A stretch of DNA of 64,000 nucleotides from Cupriavidus laharis (GTDB lineage: Bacteria; Pseudomonadota; Gammaproteobacteria; Burkholderiales; Burkholderiaceae): positions 310,001-374,000 of the forward strand of contig NZ_CAJZAI010000004.1 of NCBI RefSeq assembly GCF_914271435.1, read 5' to 3'. The notes under the pieces were generated by a model. The model was not told where the DNA came from and searched no databases. It saw only the letters and a list, made by a program, of their open reading frames with translations. Shown piece after piece: positions 45,038 through 54,802 of the stretch. Numbering within the stretch: position 1 is the first letter of the stretch; every line of letters begins with the position of its first letter. Both the position numbers and the translations under genes were made by a program.

Positions 45038-45550
45038 TCATGCGTTGCGGCGCGAGAGACGATGGACCAGTTCGGCATGGTCGGGAAAGCTTGCGGCCAG
45101 CCTGGAAGCATCCGCCAGTTCGAATTCGCTGAACTCGAACCCTGGCGCAACAGTGCAGCCGAGCAGGGAAAAATCATCACGCGCCGATGCCACGCGTTCG
45201 GCGGCGAACCAGTGGTTGGCGGGCACCATGGCCTGGAACACGGCGCCGGGATGTTCGAGCGGATTGCCGAGGCGATGGGTGACAAGCTGGCCGTTGCCCG
45301 TCAGTACATGCACATCCAGCGGCGCGCCGGCGTGGAAGTGCCATAGTTCGTCCGAGCGGATGCGATGCCAGGCAGAGAAGTCATTGCCGCGCAGCAAGTA
45401 GTAGATGGCGGTTGACGCGGCGCGCTGCCGGTCATCGCTACACCGGATGGCCTCCGTGCTTCGGTAGGTTTCGCGAAAATAGCCGCCTTCAGGATGGGGT
45501 TGCAGGCCTAGTGCGTGGATCAGTCGGTCGGCGGTGGTGTCGGCTTGCAT
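45038..45550 (-). CDS. Cupin family protein (DUF985)
   Basis: A 170-residue protein of the cupin_5/DUF985 family. PHPEGGYFRETYRS near residue 18, the AIYYLLRG strand, SDELWHFHAGAPLDVHVL (metal-site histidines) and the late PGFEFSEFELAD are all present. Members form a single cupin barrel, often dimeric, and may bind nucleotide-sugar-like ligands; no reaction is established. A complete chromosomal gene. Confidence 0.88.
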   Translation of the reverse strand: MQADTTADRLIHALGLQPHPEGGYFRETYRSTEAIRCSDDRQRAASTAIYYLLRGNDFSAWHRIRSDELWHFHAGAPLDVHVLTGNGQLVTHRLGNPLEHPGAVFQAMVPANHWFAAERVASARDDFSLLGCTVAPGFEFSEFELADASRLAASFPDHAELVHRLSRRNA

Positions 45551-45582
45551 GTTGTCGGCGCAGCGGGCGCGGGAGGGAACGT

Positions 45583-45843
45583 TCAGAGCAGGGCGAACTG
45601 TGCGCGGTCGGGGCCGATGAAGGCTGGTCGGCCGACCGGGTATCGGTAGTGGTTGCCGCTTGCATCGAACGACAGGAAATCCGGCGTCCAGCGCAGGCCT
45701 TGAAGGTGTCGCAGTTCGACGCCCTGCACGACGATGGCGCCGTTTCCGACGCTGACCTGCGCGCAGGGCAGGCGCATGAACTCGGCATCGTCACCGAAAT
45801 AGTGCGCTTCCAGCAAGATGGAATCCGATTGATAGAGCGGCAT
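45583..45843 (-). CDS. Conserved hypothetical protein, 86 residues
   Basis: A short beta-rich protein beginning MPLYQSDSILLEAHYFGDD, with an AGAGG ribosome site upstream; the longer open frame to 46059 is rejected because that part is arginine-rich and opposes the next gene. No catalytic motif, signal or membrane segment is visible. It is divergent from the membrane protein gene at 46058. The function is unknown. Confidence 0.6.
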   Translation of the reverse strand: MPLYQSDSILLEAHYFGDDAEFMRLPCAQVSVGNGAIVVQGVELRHLQGLRWTPDFLSFDASGNHYRYPVGRPAFIGPDRAQFALL

Positions 45844-46057
45844 GGCAGCGCCTCTTCGAATACTGTATGGATGTCCAGTATAAATGCCGTGCTGGCCTGC
45901 GTCATCTCCCTCGCCGATGATGGGTCCGGTGTGACAGACCCTGTCGTTGCGGCAACCGTGGCGGCGGCTGCGACTGCATTTCCGCCTTTGGTATAACCTG
46001 AACCAGATGCCGGCAGGAATGCCGCTCCACGTCGCTCTATGTACCGAGGGGGCTGCC

Positions 46058-46453
46058 ATGGCGCATTGTCAAAGCAGGGCGTGCTGGTTTGGGCTGGGCT
46101 TGCTGTCCGGCGCTGTGGCGGCATGCCTGTATGCGTGGCTGGCGCAGGGTGTGCGCCGGGATGCGGGGACGTGTGCGGCTGCGGCCGGCCGGGCTGACCG
46201 GGAGTACGCGCTGGACACTGACCCACTAGCTGAAGCTGAAGCGGCGACGGACATCATCGAATATCGTGGCTTCGTGATTCATGTGTTCTGCCGTGCGTTG
46301 GGAGGCGGGCGCTTCAGGGCAGTGTGCGATATCTGGGATTCCGGGGCTGTCGCGCTGGAAGGCGGGTCGCCGCCGTCCACTTATCCCACGCCGGAGGAAG
46401 CGCGCGTGGCTACCATCGCCTGGGCACGCCAGTGGGTGCAGCACAATGGCTGA
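46058..46453 (+). CDS. Membrane-anchored hypothetical protein, 131 residues
   Basis: It starts at MAHCQSRACWF with GAGGGGG upstream. One membrane helix follows (about residues 8-28, FGLGLLSGAVAACLYAWLA). The C-terminal 65 residues form a soluble domain beginning IIEYRGFVIHVFC and ending in an ARVATIAWARQWV helix, a small beta-beta-alpha unit repeated in many Burkholderiales proteins. Its role is unknown. Confidence 0.55.
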   Translation: MAHCQSRACWFGLGLLSGAVAACLYAWLAQGVRRDAGTCAAAAGRADREYALDTDPLAEAEAATDIIEYRGFVIHVFCRALGGGRFRAVCDIWDSGAVALEGGSPPSTYPTPEEARVATIAWARQWVQHNG

Positions 46454-46500
46454 GACGTTGCATGCTGCCGGCGTGGGCGTGGCGATAACGGGAGATTCCG

Positions 46501-46734
46501 ATGCATGCCTGTGATCTTTGCCATCAGCTTGTGGGCGAGCCTTCCACCGTGCCGCCTCACGAGAACCTGGCAGCCTCCGGCATCGGCGCCAGGAGCAACC
46601 GCTGCAAGGTGGACAGCCGCTGGCGCTGCACCGGCTGCGGCGCGTGGATGTACCAGAGCACGGCGCTGGGGGAGCCGCCCAATATGTGGCGCATGGGACG
46701 GCCGCCGGCCGATCTGACGGAAAGCTGCGGCTGA
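46501..46734 (+). CDS. Small zinc-ribbon-like protein
   Basis: A 77-residue protein with CDLCH near the N terminus and CKVDSRWRCTGCGAWMY in the middle, enough cysteines for a zinc ribbon. A GGGAG site lies seven bases before the ATG. It is soluble, probably a zinc-binding protein of unknown partner. It follows the membrane protein gene by 47 bases and may share its transcript. Confidence 0.6.
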   Translation: MHACDLCHQLVGEPSTVPPHENLAASGIGARSNRCKVDSRWRCTGCGAWMYQSTALGEPPNMWRMGRPPADLTESCG

Positions 46735-46873
46735 GTCCGGCCGGGGCGGCATGCCTGCCGGTTGCGCTGGCGGTGGCATTGCAGGCGATGAATGGATTGA
46801 ACCCCTCGCATGTAGGGTCATTGCGGCGTCACTTTGCGCTCAAGTCACCACGCCACAGGCCGTTAGACAGGGC

Positions 46874-47194
46874 ATGGAAATTCCCGACCTCCCTACCAAG
46901 TCAGCCGCCAACGCCGAACGGATCGGCTGGGCAGGGGCGTCGCCCCAGGTGATTGCCATGGTGCTGAATTCCGCGCTGGCCTCCCAGGACCTCTCCGGCT
47001 TTGCGGCGCTGCTTTCGGATATCGCCCGGGACCGGGGCCTGAAGGGCCAGCGTGCATCGCACCAGTCGATCTACGACATGCCCTACGCCAGCCTGCTGCC
47101 GCGGCAGAAGCACTTGCTCTCGGATGCATTCGAGCTGATGGTGCTGCTCGGGCTCGAGTTCCGCCCCCGCGAGCCTGACGCGGAAGCGGACTGA
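46874..47194 (+). CDS. Conserved hypothetical protein, 106 residues
   Basis: A mostly helical soluble protein beginning MEIPDLPTKSAANAERIGW. I take the internal ATG at 46874 because the open frame before it looks non-coding. No domain is recognised. It converges with the glutamate dehydrogenase gene, whose stop lies 20 bases further on. Confidence 0.5.
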   Translation: MEIPDLPTKSAANAERIGWAGASPQVIAMVLNSALASQDLSGFAALLSDIARDRGLKGQRASHQSIYDMPYASLLPRQKHLLSDAFELMVLLGLEFRPREPDAEAD

Positions 47195-47213
47195 GCGAGC
47201 GGGCCCGCGGGCT

Positions 47214-50200
47214 TCAGCTGCGTTCCAGCATGCCGATCTCGCGGATGGCCACCGACAGCATCGACAGCCCCGTGGCGCCCGATGCACGCTGATCGGTCAG
47301 CATGCGGGTGAAGCGCTCCAGCGCGGTTTGCCGGCTGCTACGCCAGGCATCGATCAGCGGCTCGGCCCGATCGTAGTCGCCGGACTGCGCCAGCACGCTG
47401 GTCATCAGGGCGCGCTTCAGGCGGCCAAGATCATCGAGCGTGGTGGTACGGGCCAGCAGGTCCCAATGCGTATCGGAGGGCAGGGCCTGCGCGCGCTCCC
47501 GCAGCCAGTTGAAGCTGAGCTGGGTGTCGAGCGCGAAGTAGACGGCTGCCACCAGTTCCAGCGGACGATTGCAGGAAGCGGCCACTTCGGCGATGTCGAG
47601 CGCGGCTGCGGCGATGTCGCTGCTGGCCACCTTCTGGGCCAGCGCTGGCTCTGCGCCGGCATCGGTCAGCACCCGCGTACGCTCGGCCAGCGCCGCTGCA
47701 TCAGCCTGCGGCAGCAGGGCCGGCAGCTGCGGCGTGAGCCATTGGGCCGCCTGCGTGAAGCGCGCCATGCCGGCTTCGGCACTGCCGCCGGTGCGCAGGT
47801 AGCGGATGAACCAGAGGCAGGCCCGCTCGAGCAACTGGCCGACAGCGCTGAACATCCGCGCCTGCTCCGCATCGGCCACGCGGTTGTCCAGTGCATCGAT
47901 GTCCTGCCACAGGGTAGTCAGCCCGAACACGTCGCGCGCGATCAGGCAGGCACGCACGATATCGGCCGGCCGGGCATCCGTTTCCTCCATCATGCGATGC
48001 ACGAACGTCGCGCCGATCCGGTTGACGAGCAGGTTGGTCAGGTGTGTGGCCAGGATCTCGCGGCGCAGCGGGTGGCGCTGCATGGCATCGCCGTAGCGCT
48101 GGCGCAGCGGCACCGGGAAGTAGTCGACCAGCAGCCCTGCCACCAGCGCGTCTTCAGGCACGTCGGACGCGAGCAGTTCATCGTAGAGCCACATCTTGCT
48201 GTAGGCCAGCAGCACCGCGCGCTCCGGCGAAGTCAGCCCGTCGCCTGCAGCCTTGCGCTCGGCAATCTCTTCATCGCCCGGCAGGAATTCCAGCGCGCGG
48301 TTGAGGCGGCCGGCACGTTCCAGCCAGCGGATCTGGCGTGCCTCGCCATCGAGCAGCGCGGCGCTGCTGCGGCCAGCCACCGACAAGGCCTGTGTCTGGA
48401 AGTAATTGTCCTGCAGCACCAGCAGTCCGACTTCATCGGTCATCTCGGCCAGCAGCTTGTTGCGTTGCTTCTCCGTCATCTCGCCTTCGGCCATGACCTG
48501 CCCGAGCAGGATCTTGATGTTGACTTCATGGTCCGAGCAGTCCACGCCGGCCGAGTTGTCGATGGCGTCGGTATTGATGCGTCCGCCACGGCGCGCGAAC
48601 TCGATCCGGCCAAGCTGCGTGAAACCGAGGTTGCCGCCTTCGCCCACGACCTTGCAGCGCAGTTCGGCGCCATTGACGCGCACGGCGTCGTTGGTGCGGT
48701 CGCCGGCCTGCTGGTGGGTTTCCTGGCTGGACTTGACGTAGGTGCCGATGCCGCCGTTGTACAGCAGGTCCACGGGCGCCATCAGGATCGCGTGGATCAG
48801 CTCGGCCGGCGACAGTGTGCTTGCCGTGATGCCGAGCACCGCCTGCACCTGTGGCGACAGCGCGATGGTCTTGGCCGTGCGCGGGAACACGCCGCCGCCC
48901 GCCGAGATCAGCTTGGTGTCGTAGTCGGCCCAGCTCGATCGCGGCAGCGCGAACATGCGCGTGCGTTCCTGCAGGCTGGACGTCGGGTCCGGATTGGGAT
49001 CGAGGAAGATATGGCGATGGTCGAACGCCGCCACCAGCCGGATATGCGGCGACAGCAGCATGCCGTTGCCGAACACGTCGCCCGACATGTCGCCGACCCC
49101 GGCCACGGTGAAGTCGGTGGTCTGCGTGTCGATGCCCATTTCGCGGAAATGCCGCTTGACTGATTCCCACGCGCCGCGCGCGGTGATGCCCATCTTCTTG
49201 TGGTCATAGCCGACCGATCCGCCCGACGCGAAGGCATCGCTTAGCCAGAAGCCATATTCGGCGGAAATCGCGTTGGCAAAATCGGAGAAGGTAGCCGTGC
49301 CCTTGTCGGCGGCGACGACCAGGTACGGGTCGTTGTCGTCGTGGCGAACCACGTCGGGCGGCGGCACGAGCGAGCCGGCCACCAGGTTGTCGGTCAGGTC
49401 GAGCAGGCCGCGCAGGAACGTCTGGTAGCAGGAAATGCCTTCCTGCAGGAAGGCATCGCGGTCCGCCGGCGGCGGTGGACGCTTGACGACGAAGCCGCCC
49501 TTGGAGCCGACCGGCACGATCACGGTGTTCTTCACCATCTGCGCCTTCATCAGGCCCAGCACCTCTGTGCGGAAATCTTCACGCCGGTCCGACCAGCGCA
49601 GGCCGCCGCGGGCCACGCGGCCGCCGCGCAGGTGGACGCCTTCCACGCGTGGGGAGTAGACCCAGATCTCGAACATCGGGCGCGGTTCGGGCAGGCCGGG
49701 AACCTGTGACGGATTGAACTTGAACGAGACGTAGGGGCGCGGCTGCCCATTGGTGTCGCGGTGGAAGTAGTTCGTGCGCACGGTCGCGCTGACCACGCCG
49801 AGGAACAGGCGCAGGATGCGGTCCTCGTCGAGGTTCGGGACCTGGTCCAGCGCGGCCTCGATGTCGGCCAGCAATTGCTGGCAGCGCGCGTCACGCGTGG
49901 TGGTCAAAGCCGGGTCGAAGCGCGCGATGAACAGCGCCACCAGCTTGGCCGCGATGGCGGGATTGCCGGTCAGCGCGCGTTCGATGTACGCATCGCTGAA
50001 GGTCGAGCCGACCTGGCGCAGGTACTTCGCGTACGCGCGCAGGATGGTCACGTCGCGCGCGGCCAGCTCGGCACGCAATACCAGGCGGTTGAGGTCGTCG
50101 TTCTCGATCTCGCCGTTCCATGCGCGTGCGAAGGCATCTTCGAACAGCGCCTTGATGCGCTCGATATCGACATCGGCGCCGCTCGTGCTGTCTGCGATCT

Positions 50201-52055
50201 CCAGCCCGAAGTCATGGATCCAGACCGGCGCGCCGCTGTCGGGCTCGATCAGGTAGGGCCGTTCCTCGTCCACGCGCACGCCAAGGTGCTCGAGCATCGG
50301 CAGGCTGAGCGACAGCGCGATCGGCTCGCCGGCACGGTAGACCTTGAAGCGGAAAGCGCCGGGTACCGCCTCGATCGGACGGTACAGGTTCATGGCGATG
50401 CCGTTGCGCTGCAGGGCCTGCTCCATCAGTTCGATGTCGCGCACGGCGCTGCGGGCCGGATAGTCCTCGCGATAGCCAGCTGGGAAGGAGCCGCCGTACT
50501 GGCGCAGCAGGCGGTTGCCTTGCTCCTCGCCACGGCTTTCGTGCAGTGCGCCGGCCAGGTCATCCTGCCAGCGGCGGCTGGCCTGGACGATGCGCGCTTC
50601 CAGTTCCTGCGTGTCGACCAGCGGCATGCTGCCGGGCTCGCCGCGCACGGTGAGCTGGATGCGGGCCAATGGGGATTCCGACAGCAATGGCGTGAACTCG
50701 CAGGCGTTGCCGTGGAAAGCGCCCATGAGGATTTTCTGGATCTTCTGGCGCAGGTCGGTGTTGTACTTGTCGCGCGGGACGAACACCAGGCAGGACACGA
50801 AGCGGTCGAAGCGGTCGCGGCGCACGAACAGGCGCGTGCGCTGGTGTTCCTGCAGGCGCAGGATGCCGATAGCGATGTCGAACAGTTCGTCTTCGTCGAT
50901 CTGGAACAACTCATCGCGCGGATACTGCTCCAGGATGGTCGCCAGCGATTTGTACAGGTGGCCCTTGGTCAGGAAGCCTGCGCGCGCCAGGATATTCGCG
51001 CACTTGCGCCGCACCTGCGGAATTTCCGCGATCGGCGAGGTGTACGCGGTGGATGTGTACAGCCCGACAAAGCGCCGTTCGCCGAACAGCTTGCCGTCGG
51101 CATCGAGCAGCTTCACGCCGATATAGTCCAGGTAACCTGGCCGATGCACGGTGGCGCGCGAATTGGCCTTGGTCAGGAAGATCGGCGAACTGCCCTGGAT
51201 GATTGACGTGGCGGCGGCCGGCAGCGGTGTCACGTCACCGGCTTCGGGCTGGCGCAGGCTTTCGCGCAGGATGCCGCAGCCGGTGTCCGGTATGCCGCGC
51301 AGGAAATAGCGCTGGTCCTGCGAGATGAGCTGGTAGTCGCGCTGGCCGAGGAACGTGAAGTGGTTGTCGAGCATCCATTGCAGGACGGCCCGCCCTTCGG
51401 TGCTGTCGGCGCTGTTGGCGTCGGGGGCCTGCGCCATGTTGCCGATGGTGGCCTCCGTGATGTCGCGCATGCGCTGCCAGTCTTCGACGGCGGCGCGTAC
51501 ATCGCCGAGCACCCGCGCAATGCCGCTGCGCAGTGCTTCCAGCCGTGCCGGCTCGCCGGTGCGGTCGACCTCGAAATGGATGAAGGATTCCAGGTGCGAT
51601 TCGGCGTCGCCGCCGGCGCCGCCGAGTTCGATTTTCTCGATCCCGCCCTTGGCGCCGCGCCATACGCGGAACACCGGGTGGATCGCCGAGTGCAGCGCCA
51701 GCCCCAGCCGGTTGATCTCCATGGTCACGGAGTCGACCAGGAAGGGCATGTCGTTGTTGACGATCTCGACCACGGTGTGGTCCGAGTGCCAGCCATGCTC
51801 TTCCAGGCTGGGGTTGTACACGCGGATGCGCGCGGCGCCCGATACGAACTTCTGCGCGGTCTGCCAATGCGCCATCACGGCGCCATACATGTCGGCAACT
51901 TCCCGATGGATCAGGTCATCGGAATCGGTCTGGTCGTAGTAATGCCGCAGAATCGGTTCGAGCAGATCGAATCCCGCTGCTGGCAGTCGCTCCCGCGCGA
52001 ATGCCAGCATTTCTTCCAGCAGGTGTGCGACTTTTTCTTCGTTCTCCTGCGGCAT
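47214..52055 (-). CDS. gdhB: NAD-dependent glutamate dehydrogenase, large type
   Basis: A 1613-residue enzyme of the large bacterial GDH family (Bac_GDH), which oxidises glutamate to 2-oxoglutarate with NAD. The long N-terminal half carries ACT-like regulatory segments. The catalytic part is seen near residues 810-1000: RGGLRWSDRREDFRTEVLGL, then PVGSKGGFVVK and TVAGVGDMSGDVFGNGML, which hold the glutamate and NAD-binding residues. A perfect AAGGAGG site precedes the ATG. It is a single gene, probably for growth on amino acids. The length is typical and no defect is seen. Confidence 0.96.
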   Translation of the reverse strand: MPQENEEKVAHLLEEMLAFARERLPAAGFDLLEPILRHYYDQTDSDDLIHREVADMYGAVMAHWQTAQKFVSGAARIRVYNPSLEEHGWHSDHTVVEIVNNDMPFLVDSVTMEINRLGLALHSAIHPVFRVWRGAKGGIEKIELGGAGGDAESHLESFIHFEVDRTGEPARLEALRSGIARVLGDVRAAVEDWQRMRDITEATIGNMAQAPDANSADSTEGRAVLQWMLDNHFTFLGQRDYQLISQDQRYFLRGIPDTGCGILRESLRQPEAGDVTPLPAAATSIIQGSSPIFLTKANSRATVHRPGYLDYIGVKLLDADGKLFGERRFVGLYTSTAYTSPIAEIPQVRRKCANILARAGFLTKGHLYKSLATILEQYPRDELFQIDEDELFDIAIGILRLQEHQRTRLFVRRDRFDRFVSCLVFVPRDKYNTDLRQKIQKILMGAFHGNACEFTPLLSESPLARIQLTVRGEPGSMPLVDTQELEARIVQASRRWQDDLAGALHESRGEEQGNRLLRQYGGSFPAGYREDYPARSAVRDIELMEQALQRNGIAMNLYRPIEAVPGAFRFKVYRAGEPIALSLSLPMLEHLGVRVDEERPYLIEPDSGAPVWIHDFGLEIADSTSGADVDIERIKALFEDAFARAWNGEIENDDLNRLVLRAELAARDVTILRAYAKYLRQVGSTFSDAYIERALTGNPAIAAKLVALFIARFDPALTTTRDARCQQLLADIEAALDQVPNLDEDRILRLFLGVVSATVRTNYFHRDTNGQPRPYVSFKFNPSQVPGLPEPRPMFEIWVYSPRVEGVHLRGGRVARGGLRWSDRREDFRTEVLGLMKAQMVKNTVIVPVGSKGGFVVKRPPPPADRDAFLQEGISCYQTFLRGLLDLTDNLVAGSLVPPPDVVRHDDNDPYLVVAADKGTATFSDFANAISAEYGFWLSDAFASGGSVGYDHKKMGITARGAWESVKRHFREMGIDTQTTDFTVAGVGDMSGDVFGNGMLLSPHIRLVAAFDHRHIFLDPNPDPTSSLQERTRMFALPRSSWADYDTKLISAGGGVFPRTAKTIALSPQVQAVLGITASTLSPAELIHAILMAPVDLLYNGGIGTYVKSSQETHQQAGDRTNDAVRVNGAELRCKVVGEGGNLGFTQLGRIEFARRGGRINTDAIDNSAGVDCSDHEVNIKILLGQVMAEGEMTEKQRNKLLAEMTDEVGLLVLQDNYFQTQALSVAGRSSAALLDGEARQIRWLERAGRLNRALEFLPGDEEIAERKAAGDGLTSPERAVLLAYSKMWLYDELLASDVPEDALVAGLLVDYFPVPLRQRYGDAMQRHPLRREILATHLTNLLVNRIGATFVHRMMEETDARPADIVRACLIARDVFGLTTLWQDIDALDNRVADAEQARMFSAVGQLLERACLWFIRYLRTGGSAEAGMARFTQAAQWLTPQLPALLPQADAAALAERTRVLTDAGAEPALAQKVASSDIAAAALDIAEVAASCNRPLELVAAVYFALDTQLSFNWLRERAQALPSDTHWDLLARTTTLDDLGRLKRALMTSVLAQSGDYDRAEPLIDAWRSSRQTALERFTRMLTDQRASGATGLSMLSVAIREIGMLERS

Positions 52056-52255
52056 GTTGCCTCCTTGCGGTATCAGCGCGGGCGGCCCATGCCGCGCGTC
52101 TTCAACGCAGGCGGTGCATGTGCCGGTGCATGCTCATACTTTAGGAAAAAACAGCGCGGTGTGAGGGGAAAGTCAGGGGGAAAGTCGTCGCGGGCGCGAG
52201 CCCGTTTGCCGCCGTGGCCCGGCTGGCACCGGGCAGCGCCTTCCGGGGCCCCGGA
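52056..52255. other. Intergenic region upstream of the glutamate dehydrogenase gene
   Basis: 200 bases between the MarR-like gene and the glutamate dehydrogenase gene, both read leftward. It must hold the gdhB promoter, perhaps around the AT-rich stretch near 52,135-52,150. No gene. Confidence 0.35.
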
Positions 52256-52783
52256 TCAGGCGCACAAGGGTTGGGTAGCGCCGGTGCCGGCAGGGGCCGC
52301 GTGGCTCGCACCAGCAGGCACAGCGACCGGCTCCGTTGCCGGGCGGCGGCTGCGGCGAGCAGTGTGATCGCTCAGTGTCAGCTTCATGCGCTGCAGCAGC
52401 GTGCCCAGCGCCACGCGCTCCTGGGTATTGAACGGCGATACCGAGACCGAGTGCAGGGCTTTCACCGCCTGCCATACGCGCTCGACACGGTCCTTGGCCC
52501 CGGCGCTGATCTGCGGGGCGGTGGTGTCGGAATATTCGACCCAGCCATCGTGCTGCAACTCGCTCAGCAGGCGTTCGGTACACGCGGCATCGATCAGCAT
52601 GGCCCCCACAAGCGGCTCATGACGCACGAACGCCTTCTGTCGGATGGCACGTAGCAAGAGCCACTTGGCATAGTTGAGGCCGGAGGCCGAAAGGGTTTGT
52701 TCCAAAGCACCCTGCCAGGCGGTGACGGCATCCACCAGGGCAAGGACAACCGGCTCGTTGGGTTCGAGTGGTTTGGTTTGCAT
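52256..52783 (-). CDS. MarR-like winged-helix regulator
   Basis: A 175-residue protein starting MQTKPLEPNEP with GGAG upstream; the frame is open to 52885 but the first 34 residues look spurious. Helices and a wing around ERLLSELQHDGWVEYSD and the preceding AMLIDAACTERL resemble MarR regulators, followed by a dimerisation helix and a disordered Ala/Pro tail. It lies directly upstream of gdhB on the same strand and could regulate it; that is inference. Confidence 0.65.
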   Translation of the reverse strand: MQTKPLEPNEPVVLALVDAVTAWQGALEQTLSASGLNYAKWLLLRAIRQKAFVRHEPLVGAMLIDAACTERLLSELQHDGWVEYSDTTAPQISAGAKDRVERVWQAVKALHSVSVSPFNTQERVALGTLLQRMKLTLSDHTARRSRRPATEPVAVPAGASHAAPAGTGATQPLCA

Positions 52784-53179
52784 GAATTGGCGTCTCCTCG
52801 GTCTGTTGCCGACATTGCAACGCTCTTGGGCCGGAGCTTGGCCGGCCCGGGCGGCACAGGCGCCGCGCCTCGAAATCAGGGTCAAATCGGGGCGGTCTTT
52901 CCTGATGCGGCAGACACTACCAGAAGCGAACGCTTTTTGTATGTTTCCTAGGGTTTCCCCCTGCCGTGCCCGGCCTGACGGGTGCTTCCGCCGGGAATGG
53001 AGGCGGCATGGCCGTCACTGCACGTCAGTCCGGCTTCTATGAAAAAACCGACTGATTTCCATGAGTTTAAATCCGTGTGGGAATGTGGTGGCGTGGCTAC
53101 ACTGCCTTTCCAACACCCGACGCCATGAGCGGAGGGGGCGCACGGACGGAGCGGAACCGCCCGGCAACTGGAGATGAAG
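52784..53179. other. Divergent intergenic region
   Basis: About 400 bases between the MarR-like gene (leftward) and the acetyl-CoA hydrolase gene (rightward). It should contain both promoters. I see no clear operator and no gene. Confidence 0.35.
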
Positions 53180-54697
53180 ATGTACAAGGAACGCATTCGC
53201 CTGCCGAGGCTGCTCGACAAGGTTGTCTCGGCCGACACGGCAGCCGGGCTCATCCGCGACGGCATGACGGTGGGCATGAGCGGCTTTACCCGGGCAGGCG
53301 ACTGCAAGGAAGTGCCATTCGCACTGGCGCGCCGCGCCGCCACCGAGCCGCTGCGCATCACGCTGATGACCGGCGCGTCGCTCGGCAACGACATCGACAA
53401 GGTGCTGGCACAGGCCGATGTGATCGCCCGCCGCTTGCCTTTCCAGTCCGATGAGACGCTGCGCCGCAAGATCAACGCCGGCGAAGTCATGTTCATCGAC
53501 CAGCATCTGTCCGAAACCGTCGAGCAGCTGCGCTCCGGCCAGATTGCTCCGGTGGACGTGGCGGTGGTGGAATCGGTCGCGATCACCGAGCAGGGCGGCA
53601 TCGTGCCGAGCACTTCAGTCGGCAACTCGGCCAGCTTCGCCATGCTCGCCCGCAAGGTGATCGTCGAGATCAACATGAACATGCCGCTGGCGCTCGAAGG
53701 CTTCCACGACATCTACTTCCCGGTGCAGCGCCCGTACCGGCAGCCCATCCCGCTGATTTCTGCGGAGCAGCGCATCGGCCTGCCGTATATCCCGATCGAT
53801 CCGGAAAAGATCGCCGCAATCGTCATCACCGGCAAGGACGACAGCCCGTCCAGCGCGCTGCCGCCTGACGAAGGCACGCGCCAGATCGCCGGCCACCTGA
53901 GCGAGTTCCTCGGGCGCGAGGTGCGCGCGGGGCGCCTGTCGCCGTCGCTGCAGCCGCTGCAGGCCGGCATCGGCACGATTTCCAACGCCGTGCTGCATGG
54001 GTTGATCGAATCGCCGTTCCATGACCTGAAGATGTACTCGGAGGTGCTGCAGGACAGCACGATCGAGTTGCTCGACTCGGGCCGGCTCGCGTTTGCTTCG
54101 GCGTCGTCGGTAACGCTGTCGCGTCCGGTCTACCAGCACTTCCTGGCGAACCTGGAACGGTACCGGTCGCGCCTGGTGCTGCGGCCGCAGGAAATCAGCA
54201 ACCATCCGGAGATCCTGCGCCGGCTCGGGCTGATCACCATCAACACCGCGCTGGAGTGCGACATCTACGGCAACGTCAATTCCACGCACGTTGGCGGCAC
54301 GCACATGATGAATGGCATCGGCGGCTCCGGCGACTTCGCCCGCAATGCGCACCTGTCGGTCTTCGTGACCAAGTCGGTGGCAAAGGGTGGGGATATTTCC
54401 AGCATCGTGCCGATGGTGGCGCATGTGGACCACACCGAGCACGATGTCGACATCATCGTGACCGAGCACGGCCTGGCCGACCTGCGCGGCCTCGCGCCGC
54501 GCGAACGCGCCCGGCAAGTGATCGACAACTGCGCGGATCCGGCTTACCGCGACGTGCTGAACGACTATTTCCGCCGCGCCAGCCGTCTTGGCGGGCAGAC
54601 GCCGCACCTGCTGGAGGAGGCGCTGTCCTGGCACGTACGCTACCGCGACCAGGGCACCATGCGCGAATCCCGGCCGCAGCATGCGATGGCCGCCTGA
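53180..54697 (+). CDS. Acetyl-CoA hydrolase / succinyl-CoA:acetate CoA-transferase family protein
   Basis: A 505-residue enzyme of the class I CoA-transferase family (Ach1/Cat1/SCACT). The visible signatures are the early GMTVGMSGFTRAGDCKEVP segment, the GIGTISNAVLHGLIESPF block followed by KMYSEVLQD, whose Glu is the covalent CoA carrier, and the late GTHMMNGIGGSGDFARNA glycine loop. It moves CoA between acetate and succinate or hydrolyses acetyl-CoA. The start is the second ATG (53180), with GGAG six bases upstream; an ATG at 53174 abuts the ribosome site. A good terminator follows. Confidence 0.92.
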   Translation: MYKERIRLPRLLDKVVSADTAAGLIRDGMTVGMSGFTRAGDCKEVPFALARRAATEPLRITLMTGASLGNDIDKVLAQADVIARRLPFQSDETLRRKINAGEVMFIDQHLSETVEQLRSGQIAPVDVAVVESVAITEQGGIVPSTSVGNSASFAMLARKVIVEINMNMPLALEGFHDIYFPVQRPYRQPIPLISAEQRIGLPYIPIDPEKIAAIVITGKDDSPSSALPPDEGTRQIAGHLSEFLGREVRAGRLSPSLQPLQAGIGTISNAVLHGLIESPFHDLKMYSEVLQDSTIELLDSGRLAFASASSVTLSRPVYQHFLANLERYRSRLVLRPQEISNHPEILRRLGLITINTALECDIYGNVNSTHVGGTHMMNGIGGSGDFARNAHLSVFVTKSVAKGGDISSIVPMVAHVDHTEHDVDIIVTEHGLADLRGLAPRERARQVIDNCADPAYRDVLNDYFRRASRLGGQTPHLLEEALSWHVRYRDQGTMRESRPQHAMAA

Positions 54698-54740
54698 ACG
54701 GCAGCGCCCATCATAAGCAAACAACAAAAACAATAAGCAA

Positions 54741-54767
54741 ACAGCCCGCTCGCGCGGGCTGTTTTTC
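54741..54767 (+). terminator. Intrinsic terminator after the CoA-transferase gene
   Basis: ACAGCCCGC and GCGGGCTGT form a 9-base stem with a TCGC loop, followed by five Ts. It ends the CoA-transferase transcript. Confidence 0.85.
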
Positions 54768-54802
54768 GTTTGCCGCCCGCTCAGGAGAGCGGGCAGGATG
54801 CC

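Noticed and set aside
47328..49163. 611-residue open frame opposite the glutamate dehydrogenase gene
   Set aside because: An antisense shadow of a long GC-rich gene with catalytic motifs on the opposite strand.
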